DNA of 64,000 bases, taken from positions 682,001 to 746,000 of the forward strand of contig NW_008805073.1 of the NCBI RefSeq assembly GCF_000004825.1, in the 5' to 3' direction. Source of the stretch: Heterostelium album PN500. Its lineage: Eukaryota; Evosea; Eumycetozoa; Acytosteliales; Acytosteliaceae. Position numbers and translations under genes: made by a program. Positions within the stretch are counted from its first letter, which is position 1. Each line of letters starts with the position of its first letter. The notes under the pieces are model-generated. The model ran no database searches, was not told the origin of the DNA, and saw only the letters and a list, made by a program, of their open reading frames with translations. This document shows positions 24,772 through 38,859 of this stretch, piece by piece.

Positions 24772-25139
24772 GATTTAATTAAAAGAAATATCGAAATAAA
24801 ACTTTTGCCTATTGGTTTAGTGCCAAAAAACTGTCAATAATCGACAGTCCCAGAAAATTGAGATAAAGATATTCCTTAGTTTGTTTTTCCATACTCAGTT
24901 ATAACATTATTACTTCAACTCAAAATCATTTGTTTATAAGAAAGAATTTAAAACAAGAGATTAGATATTATTTACGACATTGTTTTACTAAATATATATA
25001 GCTCCAGTGTGTAAAAAAATTCAATGAAATTATGTGATTCTTTGATTTGATTTTTTCAGAAGTTTTGAAGAATCTTTTTTTTACAATAATAAATATTAGA
25101 GTAAGATGGTGATTGTTTAATAGTAGTAATAATAGTAGA
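24772..25139. other. Divergent intergenic region
   Basis: AT-rich upstream DNA shared by the zinc-ribbon CaaX gene (-) and the ankyrin gene (+). A TATA-like TAAATATATATAG occurs near 24989-25001 and a T-run near 25075-25082. Nothing else is seen. Confidence 0.5.
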
Positions 25140-27413
25140 ATGGAAATAGATAATCTATTTAAAAAAGTTATTTTTCAAAAGTTTTTATCAAGTCAAGTAT
25201 TTTATAATATAAAATGTATTGGCGATCGTATCAGAGTTGCACATTCAGTTAAAGTAAAGAGATGGAATCAGCTATCATTTAATTACCTATGTAAAAGAAA
25301 GTTATTTACTCTATTAAAGTATTGGTTGGCGATTAGATTGGAGAGAATAGATTATCTGGAGAGTCAACAAGATCTTTGGGCAAAGATTCCTTATAGCTTG
25401 GCGACGTATGATGAACGCTTGGATGACTATGGTATGATCTTTAATTTTCAATCGATCAATATATTCCTACAGAATTGTGGTGATTACGAGCTGTTCAAAT
25501 TGATCTACCGGCGATTCGGTCATTTCTTTGAGTTGGCACTCGACGAGTTCAGTTGTAAGAGCCAATATGTGTATCCTAGAGTACTTATCCATGCATGTCA
25601 AGGTGGAAACGATCAAATCGTTCAGTTTCTCTTGGACCAAGGTTTCAAAATATGTGATCATTCACATCATCCTGGTCAGACAGAACTACTCCACGCTTCA
25701 CTCTCTGGAAATATGAAATTGTTGAAACTCATCGCCAAGAAGGTGAAATTTAACTATTCTACAATTACATTGATTGCCTCTGAAAATCATGATAAACCCA
25801 AAGATCAACGTGTTTCCAGTGACGCTCTATTGTATCTAATGAAGCGGATTGCAAAGCTTGACAGTAATATGCCGCTATCAGATGGATTCATCAGTAACAT
25901 GCTATACAATGGTCGTCTGGATGTACTTCAATACCTCATTGAAACGAATAAGATCACATGCATAGAGGACAGTTATGTTGGACAATCGGAACACACTCTA
26001 CTCGATACAGCTATTTCCGATAGTCTAGAGTTATTCAATTTCGTTCGATCCAATATTAAGTTTTCAGATGAACAATTCCTAACCGACAAGAGTATTTCAC
26101 AATTGGTCAAATATTTCGGTGGAATGGATCAACCGGATCAAGAACAATTCGATAATCATTTTGTAAAGGTTTTTCTTGTACTCTATTCAATGATTAGTAA
26201 ATCAACATTTACATCGACTGGTATCATGTGTAGTGCAATTCAACAAGACAACTTCCGGCTACTCAAGAGCATGGATGTTCTCAATGGAATAACCGATCCA
26301 CAAGATCTATTTATCGCTGCTTTGAAGCATGGAAATATCAAAGCATTGGATTACATTTTCAACAAAAGATTCCCACTTTTTATGGATTCACAATTGATTG
26401 ACCCAATTGTATTGGATATGATCAAGAAAGAGAGAATCGATATTCTACAGATGCTATCGGATAACACTGAATATATATATGCCAAATCTGCACTGACGGA
26501 AGCTGCCAGACTTGGTCAAATGGAAACTTTAAAATTCCTCCTCTATTGTGGAAGAAATGATGGTTGTGAACCTCATACTTTGGCGTGGTGTTTGGCAACT
26601 CCAAACTATTGCACTGAAACCATAGATTTTCTTCTTGAGAATTGTCTGTCTCATTTCAATCTAAAATCAGTTGAACCGATCAAGAATGCATGTATTAGAG
26701 GTGACTTGAACATGGTGGTAAAGTTGGTGGACTATGGATTCTCTGTGACTACCGACGCCATGGATGAAGCAGCGGCCAACAATCACCTAGCGTTGGTAAA
26801 GTATTTACATCACAACAGAAGTGAAGGTTGCACAACGGCAGGTTTAAACCAAGCTCTGGCAAATGGGAACATTGAAGTGATACAGTTTCTTCATTCGAAC
26901 CGATCGGAACGTTTCAATTATATTGGAATCGATAAGGCTTTGGCCAATGGACACCAAGAGATCATAGAGTTTGTCGTAGCGAACAGTGATCAGCGATGGA
27001 CGAGCAAAGGAATCACTACGGCATTGTTCAACCGACACTACCGATTGGCACGTTATGCAATGTCGGTATCTAACGACATTACATCGAAATCGGTGGAGAG
27101 AATACCGTACACTCATTTGACGGTAAAGAAACTGATGAGAGCATTCAGATTCTATTACAACCTAGGATATCTAGAAGTAAGTGTAATCAATAAGCGAGTT
27201 TACGACTGCTATTTCATCGATTACAATCTATTCTTTTTGAATCTACTCAATCCTCATGAGAAAATTAACAATTGGCACAAACTATTTCAGTTCCAAAACA
27301 CTAGATTCACTGCATACCATAGTATTTTTGAAATAGTTAGATTAAAAATACACAAATGGCAACTTTATTTTAAATCAAAAACAAATGAAGTATTATCTAA
27401 TTTATTTAAATAA
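25140..27413 (+). CDS. Large ankyrin-repeat protein
   Basis: A single exon encodes 757 aa. I chose the ATG at 25140 (MEIDNLFKKVIFQKFL) because no ATG lies upstream in frame. The N-terminal 100 residues are an all-helical segment found in a large dictyostelid family of ankyrin proteins. Degenerate ankyrin units follow from roughly residue 150, for example RVLIHACQGGNDQIVQFLL, TELLHASLSGNMKLLKLIAK, KNACIRGDLNMVVKLVDYG and GLNQALANGNIEVIQFLHSN. No catalytic domain, F-box or membrane span is seen. The function of such proteins is unknown; scaffold or E3-adaptor roles are only guesses. Base composition is like its neighbours. It converges on the TFIIE alpha gene with a 211-base spacer. Confidence 0.9.
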   Translation: MEIDNLFKKVIFQKFLSSQVFYNIKCIGDRIRVAHSVKVKRWNQLSFNYLCKRKLFTLLKYWLAIRLERIDYLESQQDLWAKIPYSLATYDERLDDYGMIFNFQSINIFLQNCGDYELFKLIYRRFGHFFELALDEFSCKSQYVYPRVLIHACQGGNDQIVQFLLDQGFKICDHSHHPGQTELLHASLSGNMKLLKLIAKKVKFNYSTITLIASENHDKPKDQRVSSDALLYLMKRIAKLDSNMPLSDGFISNMLYNGRLDVLQYLIETNKITCIEDSYVGQSEHTLLDTAISDSLELFNFVRSNIKFSDEQFLTDKSISQLVKYFGGMDQPDQEQFDNHFVKVFLVLYSMISKSTFTSTGIMCSAIQQDNFRLLKSMDVLNGITDPQDLFIAALKHGNIKALDYIFNKRFPLFMDSQLIDPIVLDMIKKERIDILQMLSDNTEYIYAKSALTEAARLGQMETLKFLLYCGRNDGCEPHTLAWCLATPNYCTETIDFLLENCLSHFNLKSVEPIKNACIRGDLNMVVKLVDYGFSVTTDAMDEAAANNHLALVKYLHHNRSEGCTTAGLNQALANGNIEVIQFLHSNRSERFNYIGIDKALANGHQEIIEFVVANSDQRWTSKGITTALFNRHYRLARYAMSVSNDITSKSVERIPYTHLTVKKLMRAFRFYYNLGYLEVSVINKRVYDCYFIDYNLFFLNLLNPHEKINNWHKLFQFQNTRFTAYHSIFEIVRLKIHKWQLYFKSKTNEVLSNLFK

Positions 27414-27624
27414 AATTAAAGAAGAAGAAGAAGAAATGGTATTATTTATAATATAATATAATATCGACATATATATATAAATATTTATATGATTCAATTA
27501 AATGTTGTTATTATTATTACTATTATTATTATTATTATTTGACCTTTTTAAGTTATTAATTACTTGTTGTTGTTGTTGCGGTTGTTTATTGTTTTTCAAT
27601 TTATAAATATAAACAACTTTTAAC

Positions 27625-29476
27625 TTATTGAATTTCTATTACAAAATTATAAAGAGCTGAACTGTAATCCTGTGTAGATTTTAATTGATAAATGAATTGA
27701 TTAGTAAACCAAGATAAATTAAATATATTAATGTATATTAATTAAATGAATACTTACTTCATATTCTTGAGAGGTCATATTCTCTTGATCCTCTTCAGTT
27801 ATTTGATTGATTGGTTTCTTAGAGTCACCAATATAGATCTCTGGTAGATGTTCAAACTTTGCTTTCTTTGGTACCAATCCGATATCATCGGATGGTTCTC
27901 TCTTTTTGATTGGTGATTCACCGTCTTTATCTTTATCTTTTTCCTTATCTTTATTCATATCATCTTTAAAATGTTTATTTATATCTATATACATATATTT
28001 TAATAAATCAATAACAGATTAATATTAAAACTAATGATCAATTAAAATAAAACTTACAATCTATATAGAATTTCTCATCCAATGGCTTTGTTTTAGCTGG
28101 GATAACATTAAGTGGTGGTTGTTTCTCTATTTTTACAGTTTCCTAAAAATTATAATTTTTATAGTTGTTGTTGTTGTTAAAAGATGATCAACAAATCAAA
28201 TTGATTGTTAGATAACATTTTAATGTACTTACAGTAGATACTTTTGATTTTGCAATAGCCTCTAACTCTGATGGTTTAGATATAGTAGATAAGAGCCAAG
28301 GTGGTACTGATACTCCTGTTTTCTTACTAAAAATAGATAGATAGATAGATGGTTAGTTAGTTAGTTATCAATCAACTCTATCATCAAACTACTCTATTAT
28401 AATATGTACATTTCTTTTTTTACAGTTGATGGTAATAAACCATCTATATTATCAGAGTCGTAGATATCGACGTAGAATTCCAAATTCTGAGCAGATGGAT
28501 CTATCCATCCTCTGACTGTATTATTATTATTGTTGTTACTACTGGTATCTCTTGTAAATGCACCACTGTTATATTATATTGCAAATGTGATAATAATAAT
28601 AATAATAATAATAATAAGTTAGTAAAGTTATTAGATATTAGATATTAGATATTTACATTGGTTTCGAAAAAGCAGGATTGGTATTTGAGTTGATGGTCAG
28701 GGATGGACCGGCAGCTTGTGTGTCATCGGCGAGATCACGTGCAAACAACGGGATTTGAAGACCGTCGGTCTTCTTTAGCTGATCGATGATCTTTTTGATT
28801 TGAACAAACTGATCGGTGTTGGCACGTTGTGTCTCTGCGTTGATCACCTCCTGTGGCAGACCACCGCATGTGTCGCACTCGAGAGTACCTTCCATCGGGT
28901 TGAGCAATCGCGGTATGTCGTAGGCAGTGAACATCTTTGAGCAGTTGGTACATCGATAGCTCTGAAGATCCAACTTCTTTGCCTTTTGTTCGTCTAGCTT
29001 CTGACGAATCTTGTACAATCGGTACTTGAGCACATCGATCAAGTACTTGTAATCGAGGTACCACAGAACAACGTTGGTAGCACGATCGCCCGGTCCTTTC
29101 GGTTCAACCTTTATCTCCTGTGATTTCAAGAGCGAATCGTTCTTCAAATCACTGAGTACCTTTCGAACGAATTTCGTTGGTAATCTAAGTTTCAAAGCTA
29201 AATCTTCATCTCTTACTCTATATATATATATATATATGTATTATAAGTATTAAAAGTAAGTATATAGATTTTTATGACTATTACTTAATTTGTTTGAAAA
29301 TAAATTGATTGTGTTGTGTTATGTTGTGTTGTGTTGTGTTGTGTTTAGATTACTTACCTTCTTTTCTCTCTTAATAGTGCATCAATTACAACTACATGTT
29401 CGTCATGATAGAACGCTCTTATAATCAATTTAACAAGATCATCTAGAATAATATAGATATTTGAAGAGGATGACAT
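27625..29476 (-). CDS. gtf2e1: General transcription factor TFIIE, alpha subunit
   Basis: Seven exons join in phase: 29358-29476, 28657-29217, 28410-28565, 28233-28326, 28058-28142, 27758-27984 and 27625-27669, for 428 aa (human 439). TFIIE alpha recruits TFIIH and helps promoter opening in RNA polymerase II initiation. Exon 1 plus the start of exon 2 forms the winged-helix domain (DDLVKLIIRAFYHDEHVVV, then RDEDLALKLRLPTKFVRKVL). The zinc ribbon follows: YRCTNCSKMF and LECDTCGG. A linker with Asn and Lys/Asp/Glu repeats precedes a short conserved acidic-hydrophobic C-terminus. Intron 1 contains a GTTGT microsatellite and other introns carry TAGA repeats. All phases agree, so the model is well supported, though the last two small exons are the least conserved parts. 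Confidence 0.93.
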
Positions 29477-30365
29477 TGAAACAAAAATCCACCAACTACT
29501 CTACTCTTTTTTATTTTCTTTATCTTTGTTTTTGTTTTTTTTGTTTATTAATCTGATAAATAAATGATTATGATGATAATTTATTAATTTTTAGTTAAAA
29601 TCAGTATAGTCTTTTAATATTTATTTATTAACTCAATAGATGTAAAAGATGCTTAAAAAGAAAAAGATAACAGACAGACAAAACTACAAAATGAATGGTA
29701 TTGATAGAACAACCTGTTGTTTTATTTTGTTTTGTTTCTGCAAATTTCTCATTTTTTTTTTTCAAAAATTACAAATAAAATAAAAAATAAAAAAAAACTG
29801 GATTAATAAAGAAAAAAAAAATCTTAATTTTAATTATTTATTTACTAATACTTCTAGTTTTCCACAATAGATAACAATAAATATTTCAATAAACAAAACT
29901 GAGAGTAAAATTTAAATTTGGTGAACCTGAAACTTAAGTTTATTGGATTTTCATTATGTTTTTTTAGATTTAATACCTGATTGGAAAATAAATAGAAAAA
30001 ACAAGTTAAGAACTATAGATATTCCCCAAAAGATAGTATAAATATTCTTTAAAATCTAGGGAATCTGTTTGTTTTTAATTAAAAATTTAAGTTAAATACT
30101 CAGAATGCATGATCAATTTTAAATATAGATTTAGGTGATTTTGAAAAAATTGAAAAAAAACACATTTTTTTTTCTAGGACTTACAATTTTGATTCCTTGT
30201 CTAAAATTTTAATTTTTTTCAACACCATTTTTTTTTTTCTTACACTATTTATGTTGCAAAAGATGTAACATGTTTTACTATTGGTAATAGTTATATGATC
30301 ACGAAAAATAATTATAGATATTAAAAAAAAATTAAAAAAAATTAAAATTAAATATAAATTATTTA
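29477..30365. other. Divergent intergenic region
   Basis: AT-rich DNA between TFIIE alpha (-) and the poly-Asn protein (+). Long homopolymer A and T runs occur (29752-29763, 29812-29820, 30230-30239). No ORF, RNA gene or repeat of note. Confidence 0.55.
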
Positions 30366-31949
<1,584 letters not shown>

Positions 31950-32246
31950 AATAATAGTCCAGAATTTAACAATAAATGAAAAAAATATTATAAACACAAA
32001 ATAAAATGATTTTACGTAAAATTTCTAAGTATCAGAATCTTATGCTAATTTAAGAATATGATGAACCTGAAGCTAAAAGTTGAATCGATCAATAAATAAA
32101 CAAACTAACACATTGTATATTTAAATTTATATCTATTATTACTTTCCTATTTTTTTCTTGACTTATTTCCCTCAAGAAAAACATTTAAGTAGAATGATCA
32201 GTTTAGTTTTCATTTTTTTTTTTTTTTTTTAAATATTTAATAAGAT

Positions 32247-32546
32247 ATGCAGAATGTTGATACAGTTAATAATAAGTTTGCAAACTTAATAATAAGTATT
32301 CAATCAAAAGATGGTTCGATGTGCCCTTCCTGTAATGAAGGCAGTCGATATTTAAATAAAATTATTACCGGAGTAGATGTTCTTATATGTAGTGAATGTA
32401 CCGCCATCTTTTCAGGTGCAAACGAAACAGACTTTGACACCTTTGATTCACTACTACAGAGAGTACAAGAAGAAACAGGCAATGCAAACCTAAGATTAGA
32501 AGATCTCATTATTGGCGATGATGAGCCTGAAATACAAAATGAATAG
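32247..32546 (+). CDS. 99-aa zinc-ribbon protein, unrecognised
   Basis: A single exon starts at the ATG at 32247. The sequence has two CxxC knuckles 27-28 residues apart, MCPSCNEGSRY and LICSECTAIF, which together would hold one zinc ion in a ribbon. The N-terminal 22 residues and the acidic C-terminus (IIGDDEPEIQNE) lack other features. Size and layout resemble small RNA-polymerase- or ribosome-associated zinc ribbons, but I cannot name a family. An oligo-T stretch (32213-32230) lies immediately upstream, as in many genes here. Confidence 0.7.
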   Translation: MQNVDTVNNKFANLIISIQSKDGSMCPSCNEGSRYLNKIITGVDVLICSECTAIFSGANETDFDTFDSLLQRVQEETGNANLRLEDLIIGDDEPEIQNE

Positions 32547-32769
32547 TATATTTTTATTTCGAATAATAATAATAATAATAAGTTATAAAATAAAAAAATT
32601 GTCTTTGACTGTTGGTAAATAACCACCCAAAAATGATTTTCCAAGAACCCTCGTCTTTTTCGTTTTTTTTTTTTTTTTTGAATTATTGTTAGATTATCTC
32701 TCTTTTTATTAAAACCTTTCATTGTTAGGGGTATGAAGATGTTTACAGAGTAAAGTGCACTGTAATACA

Positions 32770-33722
32770 ATGAGTAACAGTAGTAATCATAAACGAAAAA
32801 ATACAAACTATAACAATGGAAAAACAACTGATATAGAAGAGAGCAGAAAGAAAGCAAAGTCTCTTCATTCTGAAAAATTACGTTTTAAAATCAACGACAA
32901 TAACAATAAAAATAATACACACAGTCATAGAAGAAGTAGTACCTCTGATATCAGTAATAGTTGCAGTAGCAGTGGTAGTAGTCGTGGAGGTAGCAGCAGT
33001 AGTAGTAGACGTCATAGTAGTAGCGGTAATAGTAGCAGCAGGAAAAAAGATGATGAAGAGTCAGTTGAAAATTATAAAACAACAACAACAACAACAACAA
33101 CAACAAATTATTCGCAGTTTGATTTGAAAAGAGATATTAGAAATAGTTTTTATGACTATAGATCAGGCAGTGGCAGTGGTTTTGGTGTTAATCTCAACAA
33201 AGAAGATATATTCTATGGATTTGAAGATGAAAAATCAGTGAAACAGAATATTCGTCAGTTGGCATCATCGAATCCATCAGAGATGACACCATTTCTTAGA
33301 ACTAATCATCGTAATAACTATGTTTGTAAACCGACAACAACAACAACAACAACGACAACATCATCAACATCCCCATCAACAACAACAACATCATCATCAT
33401 CAAGATCTACCAATAGAAATAATAATAGCAATAGTATAAGTAGTAATAACAACGATGCCAATGTCAATGACGATACCAACAACACTCTCTTTGACTTTCC
33501 AAGTTGTTTTCCACAGTGCAGTAACAACCTTTACATCGACGGTGCACTCTCTTCCTTCCAACCACTCATTAAGTTCAAGAATGAAATACGATTGAAACTA
33601 CTCACTAGACCATATCCACTATCTATAAACAATTACATTTCACCACTTTGGTTTGAAGAACATTTCAATAATAATATTAATAATAATAGTAATAATAATA
33701 ATAATAATATAAATGATAATAT

Positions 33723-33757
<35 letters not shown>

Positions 33758-36700
33758 ATAATAATATAAATGATAAAATAATATATAAAAATAAGATATT
33801 AGAACAAGAAGGAGTACCAGCGGGTTTGTTACAATCGATATTGAAGGAAGAGGAAAAGAGTAGATCTATTAGTTTACAACAGGATAGGACATCATTTAAC
33901 TATGGCAATACAATGTTGAATATTAAAGATAAACTGTTGGTGTTTGCATCTGGTAGCAATATGAATGTACTCACACTACACTCTTTGATATCTAAAGACA
34001 ATGGTGTTTTCCCATTGAAATATCAATACGATCAACATGCATTACATTATTATAATCAACCACAAACTATTTTGAATATAGATTATTATAAATACTCAAA
34101 ATGTAAGTTATTAACAAACACAATTATATTAAACTAATATTAATTATTAATATTAATAATGGATATTTATTTGTTTTTTAGATATTTATTTAATTTATTT
34201 TAGAACTTTATATTCTGTATATTTCTTTTATCTTCGTTATAATAATGACAATAATAATAATAATAATAATAGTTTTCAAAGTAAAGATGAAGCTATAAAG
34301 AATTCATCTTTAGAATTTATCAATAAGACAACTTTTAAAGATATAGTATCTGATGTCTGTATATCTAGTAGATCTCTTGAGATTGCTTATGTATTACTTT
34401 CAGATGGTAGTTTATTATCATTAAACTATCAAGCTAAACAGTATGTAATTAGTTTAAAATATTTGTATATTAAGATATTGGTATAGGCTTTTGTTTACTA
34501 ATATAATTAATCTTATCTTAGTGATTATAATAAATATTTAAAGTTATTATTAAAATCAGGAGGTGACCATGAATCATTGAGAATTGGAGAATGGAAGAAA
34601 CTTAGACTGTCAAGAGATACTGGAATTCACTGCTATATTGCTTGTCCTACAGAGTTGATAGCGGTCGAAGTCTATGGTGGAACAACGGAAACCGTTCAGT
34701 GTAGATTGTTAATGAATCATCTTTCCTACGGTTTGTTGACTGGTTTCTTGATGTTGGATCACTTCCAGATGGTCGTTACAACGGTGAGTCACGTGCTGCT
34801 GTTTGACATTCGCTACTTTGAGAAACCACTGGTTGTCTGGAAGTTCTTTGAGTTGCAGCCGCCACATCCCATGAATATCAGTCATATCGTTCACCACCAG
34901 CTGCTCGACAACATCAATCTCTTGGTAATTCATTCGAATATCACTGGTTTCGTTACGTTTTTGCAGTTTGGTCACAAGCCGTTTCCTCAGCAACTGCAGT
35001 TGCCGCACCTCGACTTTAGACCGCGCTCCGTTGTCGACCATTCCGACTTTGACCTGAAGACACAGTTCTACTTGGATAAACCATTCAGCTACTTGATGAA
35101 CCAGCAACACTCCACTGTAAATACACACCACGTACCGGTAGCCACTGGTGTTCCGTTCGTGGCGGTGCCGTGCTTTGGCGCGCTAAAGTCGGGCGACGAT
35201 TCGATTCCACAGAATCCGTTCCGCGACGAACCACTCGTTGGTGTGACCACTCTACAGACACATCCAACTTTTTTGACACTTTTACAAATGAACCGGGTTG
35301 GTGACATTGTTTCCACGCGATATCATGTCAAATACCGACAGTTCCAGTCGGCCGAACAACCCTCTCACCATCACACTCTCACGCAACACAACATCTACCG
35401 AACACGATTGCAAATTGAATATCTAAACAGGACTGTTGACAAAAGAAATCTGACAAACTATGCAGCTAATCCCTCTACAAAGAAAACGACTATCAAGTTG
35501 AAACAGTTGCCAAAGTATTTGCAGTTGATTCACACATTGCCTTTCGACCCAAAGGAACTGGCGCATCACAACAACCTGTTGTTCTCCACGATCGTAGAGC
35601 TGCTCAAACGTGTTGGATCACTTACGATGAATGAGATTCTCGATTATCTAGCACCACATTTCGAGGAGTCTGCGGTGATGGAGATGCTCCGTACCAAATC
35701 AAAGTCGGCACAGCTCCAGACTCTGGCGACGAGCGACTCCACTCTTGGAATCTATCATATCCGCGTGGTAGCACGTGGAATGCTCATGCCGGTGAATGTT
35801 GTCATCGATGACATTTCAGATCCACTCTTGGAGTACAACACCAATATCTACTACTGTCGACAGTACTTTGGCTACGACATTCCTGTCATTGGAACTGACA
35901 GCAGTATCACTCGCAAGAACAGTGCCGTCCTCACCAAACAAACATTGGTCAAGGAACGTGTCAAAGTGTTCAACGTTAAAGAACAAGAGATAGAGGAGAA
36001 GGAATACAAAAAGATATTGAAAAAGAAAAAGAAATACGATGAAGAGATGGCAATGGCAATTCGGACCTACGAGCAAAAGAAGGAAGATGGTGTCAGCAAG
36101 AAGGTCAAGTTGAAACGACCCAAGGTGATCCCACCGACCAAAGTGAAATATCCAGACTTTGAGCCTGATGCGTGGCATGAAGAATGGCTGAAAGGTGCAT
36201 CGGAATTCGAGAGTTTCGAATCGACCATCGATTCACAAACGATCCAACCGATCGTTTCATTGCTGCCACCAACAGTGCGTCCCAAATCAACATCAAAAGC
36301 AAATCGTGACAACTATCAGCCAAACACAAACAACAACAACAGCAATAAGATAATGGATCGTATGATGTCACAACCTATCAGTTCAATAACTAGTAATAGT
36401 AATAATAGCAACAGTAGTAGTAGTAGTCAACTTGGTGGATTTGGATTTGGATTTAATTTCTCTAGTTTCAATGATGATTTTAATGATGGTTCTAATGTTA
36501 ATTATGACGACGATGAAGAAGTGGATGAAGATAATGCAGCAGCGACACAACCAATGGATTATAATGATGATGCTACACAACCGGTTGATTATGATCACGA
36601 TGACATTCATAATAATCAGACCGTTCATAATACTATATTCAATATGCACAACGACTTTATTGTGTCTACAAATTCGTCTGCCGAGAATCATATAAATATT

Positions 36701-37153
36701 AAGACAATGGCACAACCATTTGCATCAAGTTCATCAAAGCATTTCTATGATGATATTATAATTACAGTTCCAATGGATAAACCTTTAGATCAGTCAGATC
36801 AATCAACAGATAACAAAGAATCACAAAAAGATAAAGAGAAAGTAAAAGAGAAAGAAAAAGAGAAAGAAAAAGAGAAAGAAAAAGAAAAAAAGAGAGACAG
36901 AGAAAGAGAGAAGGATAAAGATAAAGAGAAAGAGAAAGAGAGAAAACGAGACAAAGAAAAGACAAGCGATAATAGAAGTAGATATAGAGAGAAAGATAAA
37001 GAAAGAGAAAAAGGTATGGATAGACACAGAGAAACAGATAGAAATAGAGACCGAGACAAAGATAGTGACAACTCGAAGTGGAGAGAAAGAGATAGAAAAA
37101 GAAAAGATAGTGAGCATAGTGGAAGAGATAGTGATGATCAAAAATGCGAATAA
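32770..37153 (+). CDS. Large propeller-like protein with charged tail, possible Pol I factor (TAF1C/RRN6-like)
   Basis: Three exons (32770-34102, 34182-34440, 34522-37153) give 1407 aa, with all phases consistent. The N-terminal 300 residues are low complexity (Ser, Thr, Asn). The middle carries beta-propeller-type strands, for example LLVFASGSNMNVLTLHSLIS, YVLLSDGSLLSLNYQ and VSHVLLFDIRYFEKPLVVWK. The last motif, 'state the local variable, D-x-R, P-L, W-K', is typical of RRN6/TAF1C proteins that bind the rDNA core promoter. A helical region with MNEILDYLAPHFEESAVMEM follows. The last 120 residues are a Lys/Glu/Arg/Asp repeat. I give the Pol I assignment low weight; a generic WD-like scaffold is the alternative. 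The 34103-34181 intron acceptor at ATAG is chosen because the next AG would create a stop. Confidence 0.7.
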
Positions 37154-37948
37154 ACATAAAAAAGTAGAATGTCATTTTATTAATAATTAAAACAATATAA
37201 TAAAATATCAATCTAGATTGTTTTTAAAAATATTAAAAAGAATATATCTTAAATCTTAATAGACGCCAATCAGAAATCAACTAAGAGAAAAGGCTTTTTT
37301 ACTATTTTTAAATAATTTTATATATTTTCTTTGCTTATGTTTTATTGAGATGTTTACAATCAAATATTTGATGTTTTTATTATACCAATGTATCATCTGA
37401 TTACTTTCAAAATTAAGTAACACCGATTAAAATGTGGTACTCAATTTAAAGCTAAATTAAAACTAATAATAAAAATTAAATTAAATAAAAGAATAATAGT
37501 GTGGTAATCAACTAAATACACTTTTTTATTTATAAATTAAAATAATGATACTCTCTCTCATTAATTTTCATTTCTAGGACTTCCTTCACATTCTATAAAT
37601 TAACACATTTTGATCATCATTGTCTTATGTGGGGTTATTTAGTGGTGAATTGAAATAGAGTACTAACTCATATTAATTTTCATTTCTAGGACTTCAAACA
37701 CAATGAATATATTACCACCCTTTTATCAGTGAGAAAAATACACTTTTCAAGGTGACTTTTCTTAATAAGTATATCTTTTCTTTTTATTTATTAATTTAAA
37801 TAAAAATATCAAAAAAAATACAAAAATTCTAAATTAACCATTTGTCTTTTTTTTTGATTACATATATCTAAATTAATTTCTTTCCAAATTATAATATCTA
37901 TCTTTTTTTTTCCAAAAAAAAATAAAAAATTGAATCAGAATTCAAGAT
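37154..37948. other. Intergenic region with a 24-base direct repeat
   Basis: No gene is visible. Two identical 24-base copies at about 37560-37583 and 37673-37696 share the core TTTTCATTTCTAGGACTTC. T-runs occur near 37845 and 37903-37911, next to the downstream small gene. Confidence 0.6.
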
Positions 37949-38227
37949 ATGGATACTCCAATCGATGCCCAACAAACAGATCAGGAAAATCCAATAGATA
38001 TAGAAGTAAATGATATATCCAATATTTCCAGCTCCGATTTGGAAGAATCTGCCACTTCGTCTATAATTGAAGAAATAAAAAATGACGATTCTAATATTCC
38101 ATCATTCAAAGACGATGAAGAAATGGAATTATACATGGATCCAAGTTTTGTTGGTACTATCGCTTCATATTCAACAGGTTGGGATCTCCAAGACGAATCA
38201 TCAAAGAACCAACCAGAAAAAGATTAA
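37949..38227 (+). CDS. 92-aa acidic protein, unrecognised
   Basis: A single-exon reading frame starts at the ATG at 37949, preceded by an A-rich leader and an oligo-T run typical of real genes here. The product is Asp/Glu/Ser-rich (SSSDLEESATSS, KDDEEMELYMDP) with a more ordered end, FVGTIASYSTGWDLQDE. No domain is recognised. It could be a small intrinsically disordered regulator. Codon use looks coding, but length leaves doubt. Confidence 0.6.
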   Translation: MDTPIDAQQTDQENPIDIEVNDISNISSSDLEESATSSIIEEIKNDDSNIPSFKDDEEMELYMDPSFVGTIASYSTGWDLQDESSKNQPEKD

Positions 38228-38859
38228 AATAATAGTATCAATCAAATTCAAATATTTTATGTAAAATTAAAAAGAATATTTTTAATAATTAAGATTATGT
38301 AAATAAAATTCTATCTTGTAAAAATGTTAAAAAATTGTACAATTTTTTGTATAAAAAAAAAATCAATTAATTTTTAAAATAATATTTCAATTCTATATTA
38401 TTCTTTACAAATATTTTTAAGAAAAATTAATTAAAAAGGAAGAAGAATGATCATTTTACTAACTAACTAAAGATTCAAACATTTGTTTTAAAGAAAAAAA
38501 TAAAAAATAATTTTCTTTGTTGGAAATTTTTTGTGTGTTGATTTTTTAAAAACACCCTTTTATGGTAAAAAAAAAAAAAGATCTTTTATTGAATAAAGTC
38601 TGGTTTCTCAGACACCTTTAAAAAACAACCAAGCAAATCAAGATTGCTAAGACCTATATCATCTGTTTAGTCCTAAAAAGTTAACAAATAGTGTTGAGTC
38701 TTAAGACCAGACAGGAATATGAATTTTCAAATAAACAAATTGTTTTAAATTTTTTTAATTTAATTGTTTAAATAAAACTATTAGTTTTGTTAATATATCT
38801 TAATAATTTTGTAATTTCGTATTCTATACATATAAATATAATTAATTAAAATAATTGAA
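38228..38859. other. AT-rich intergenic region
   Basis: Long A and T runs and no ORF of interest. The stretch 38590-38720 is slightly richer (GACACC, CCAAGC) but shows no gene or RNA structure that I can support. Confidence 0.5.

Noticed and set aside
36762-37211. Antisense Phe/Leu/Ser-rich frame over the charged tail of the propeller-like gene
   Set aside because: Same cause: Lys/Glu/Asp repeats keep the opposite strand open.
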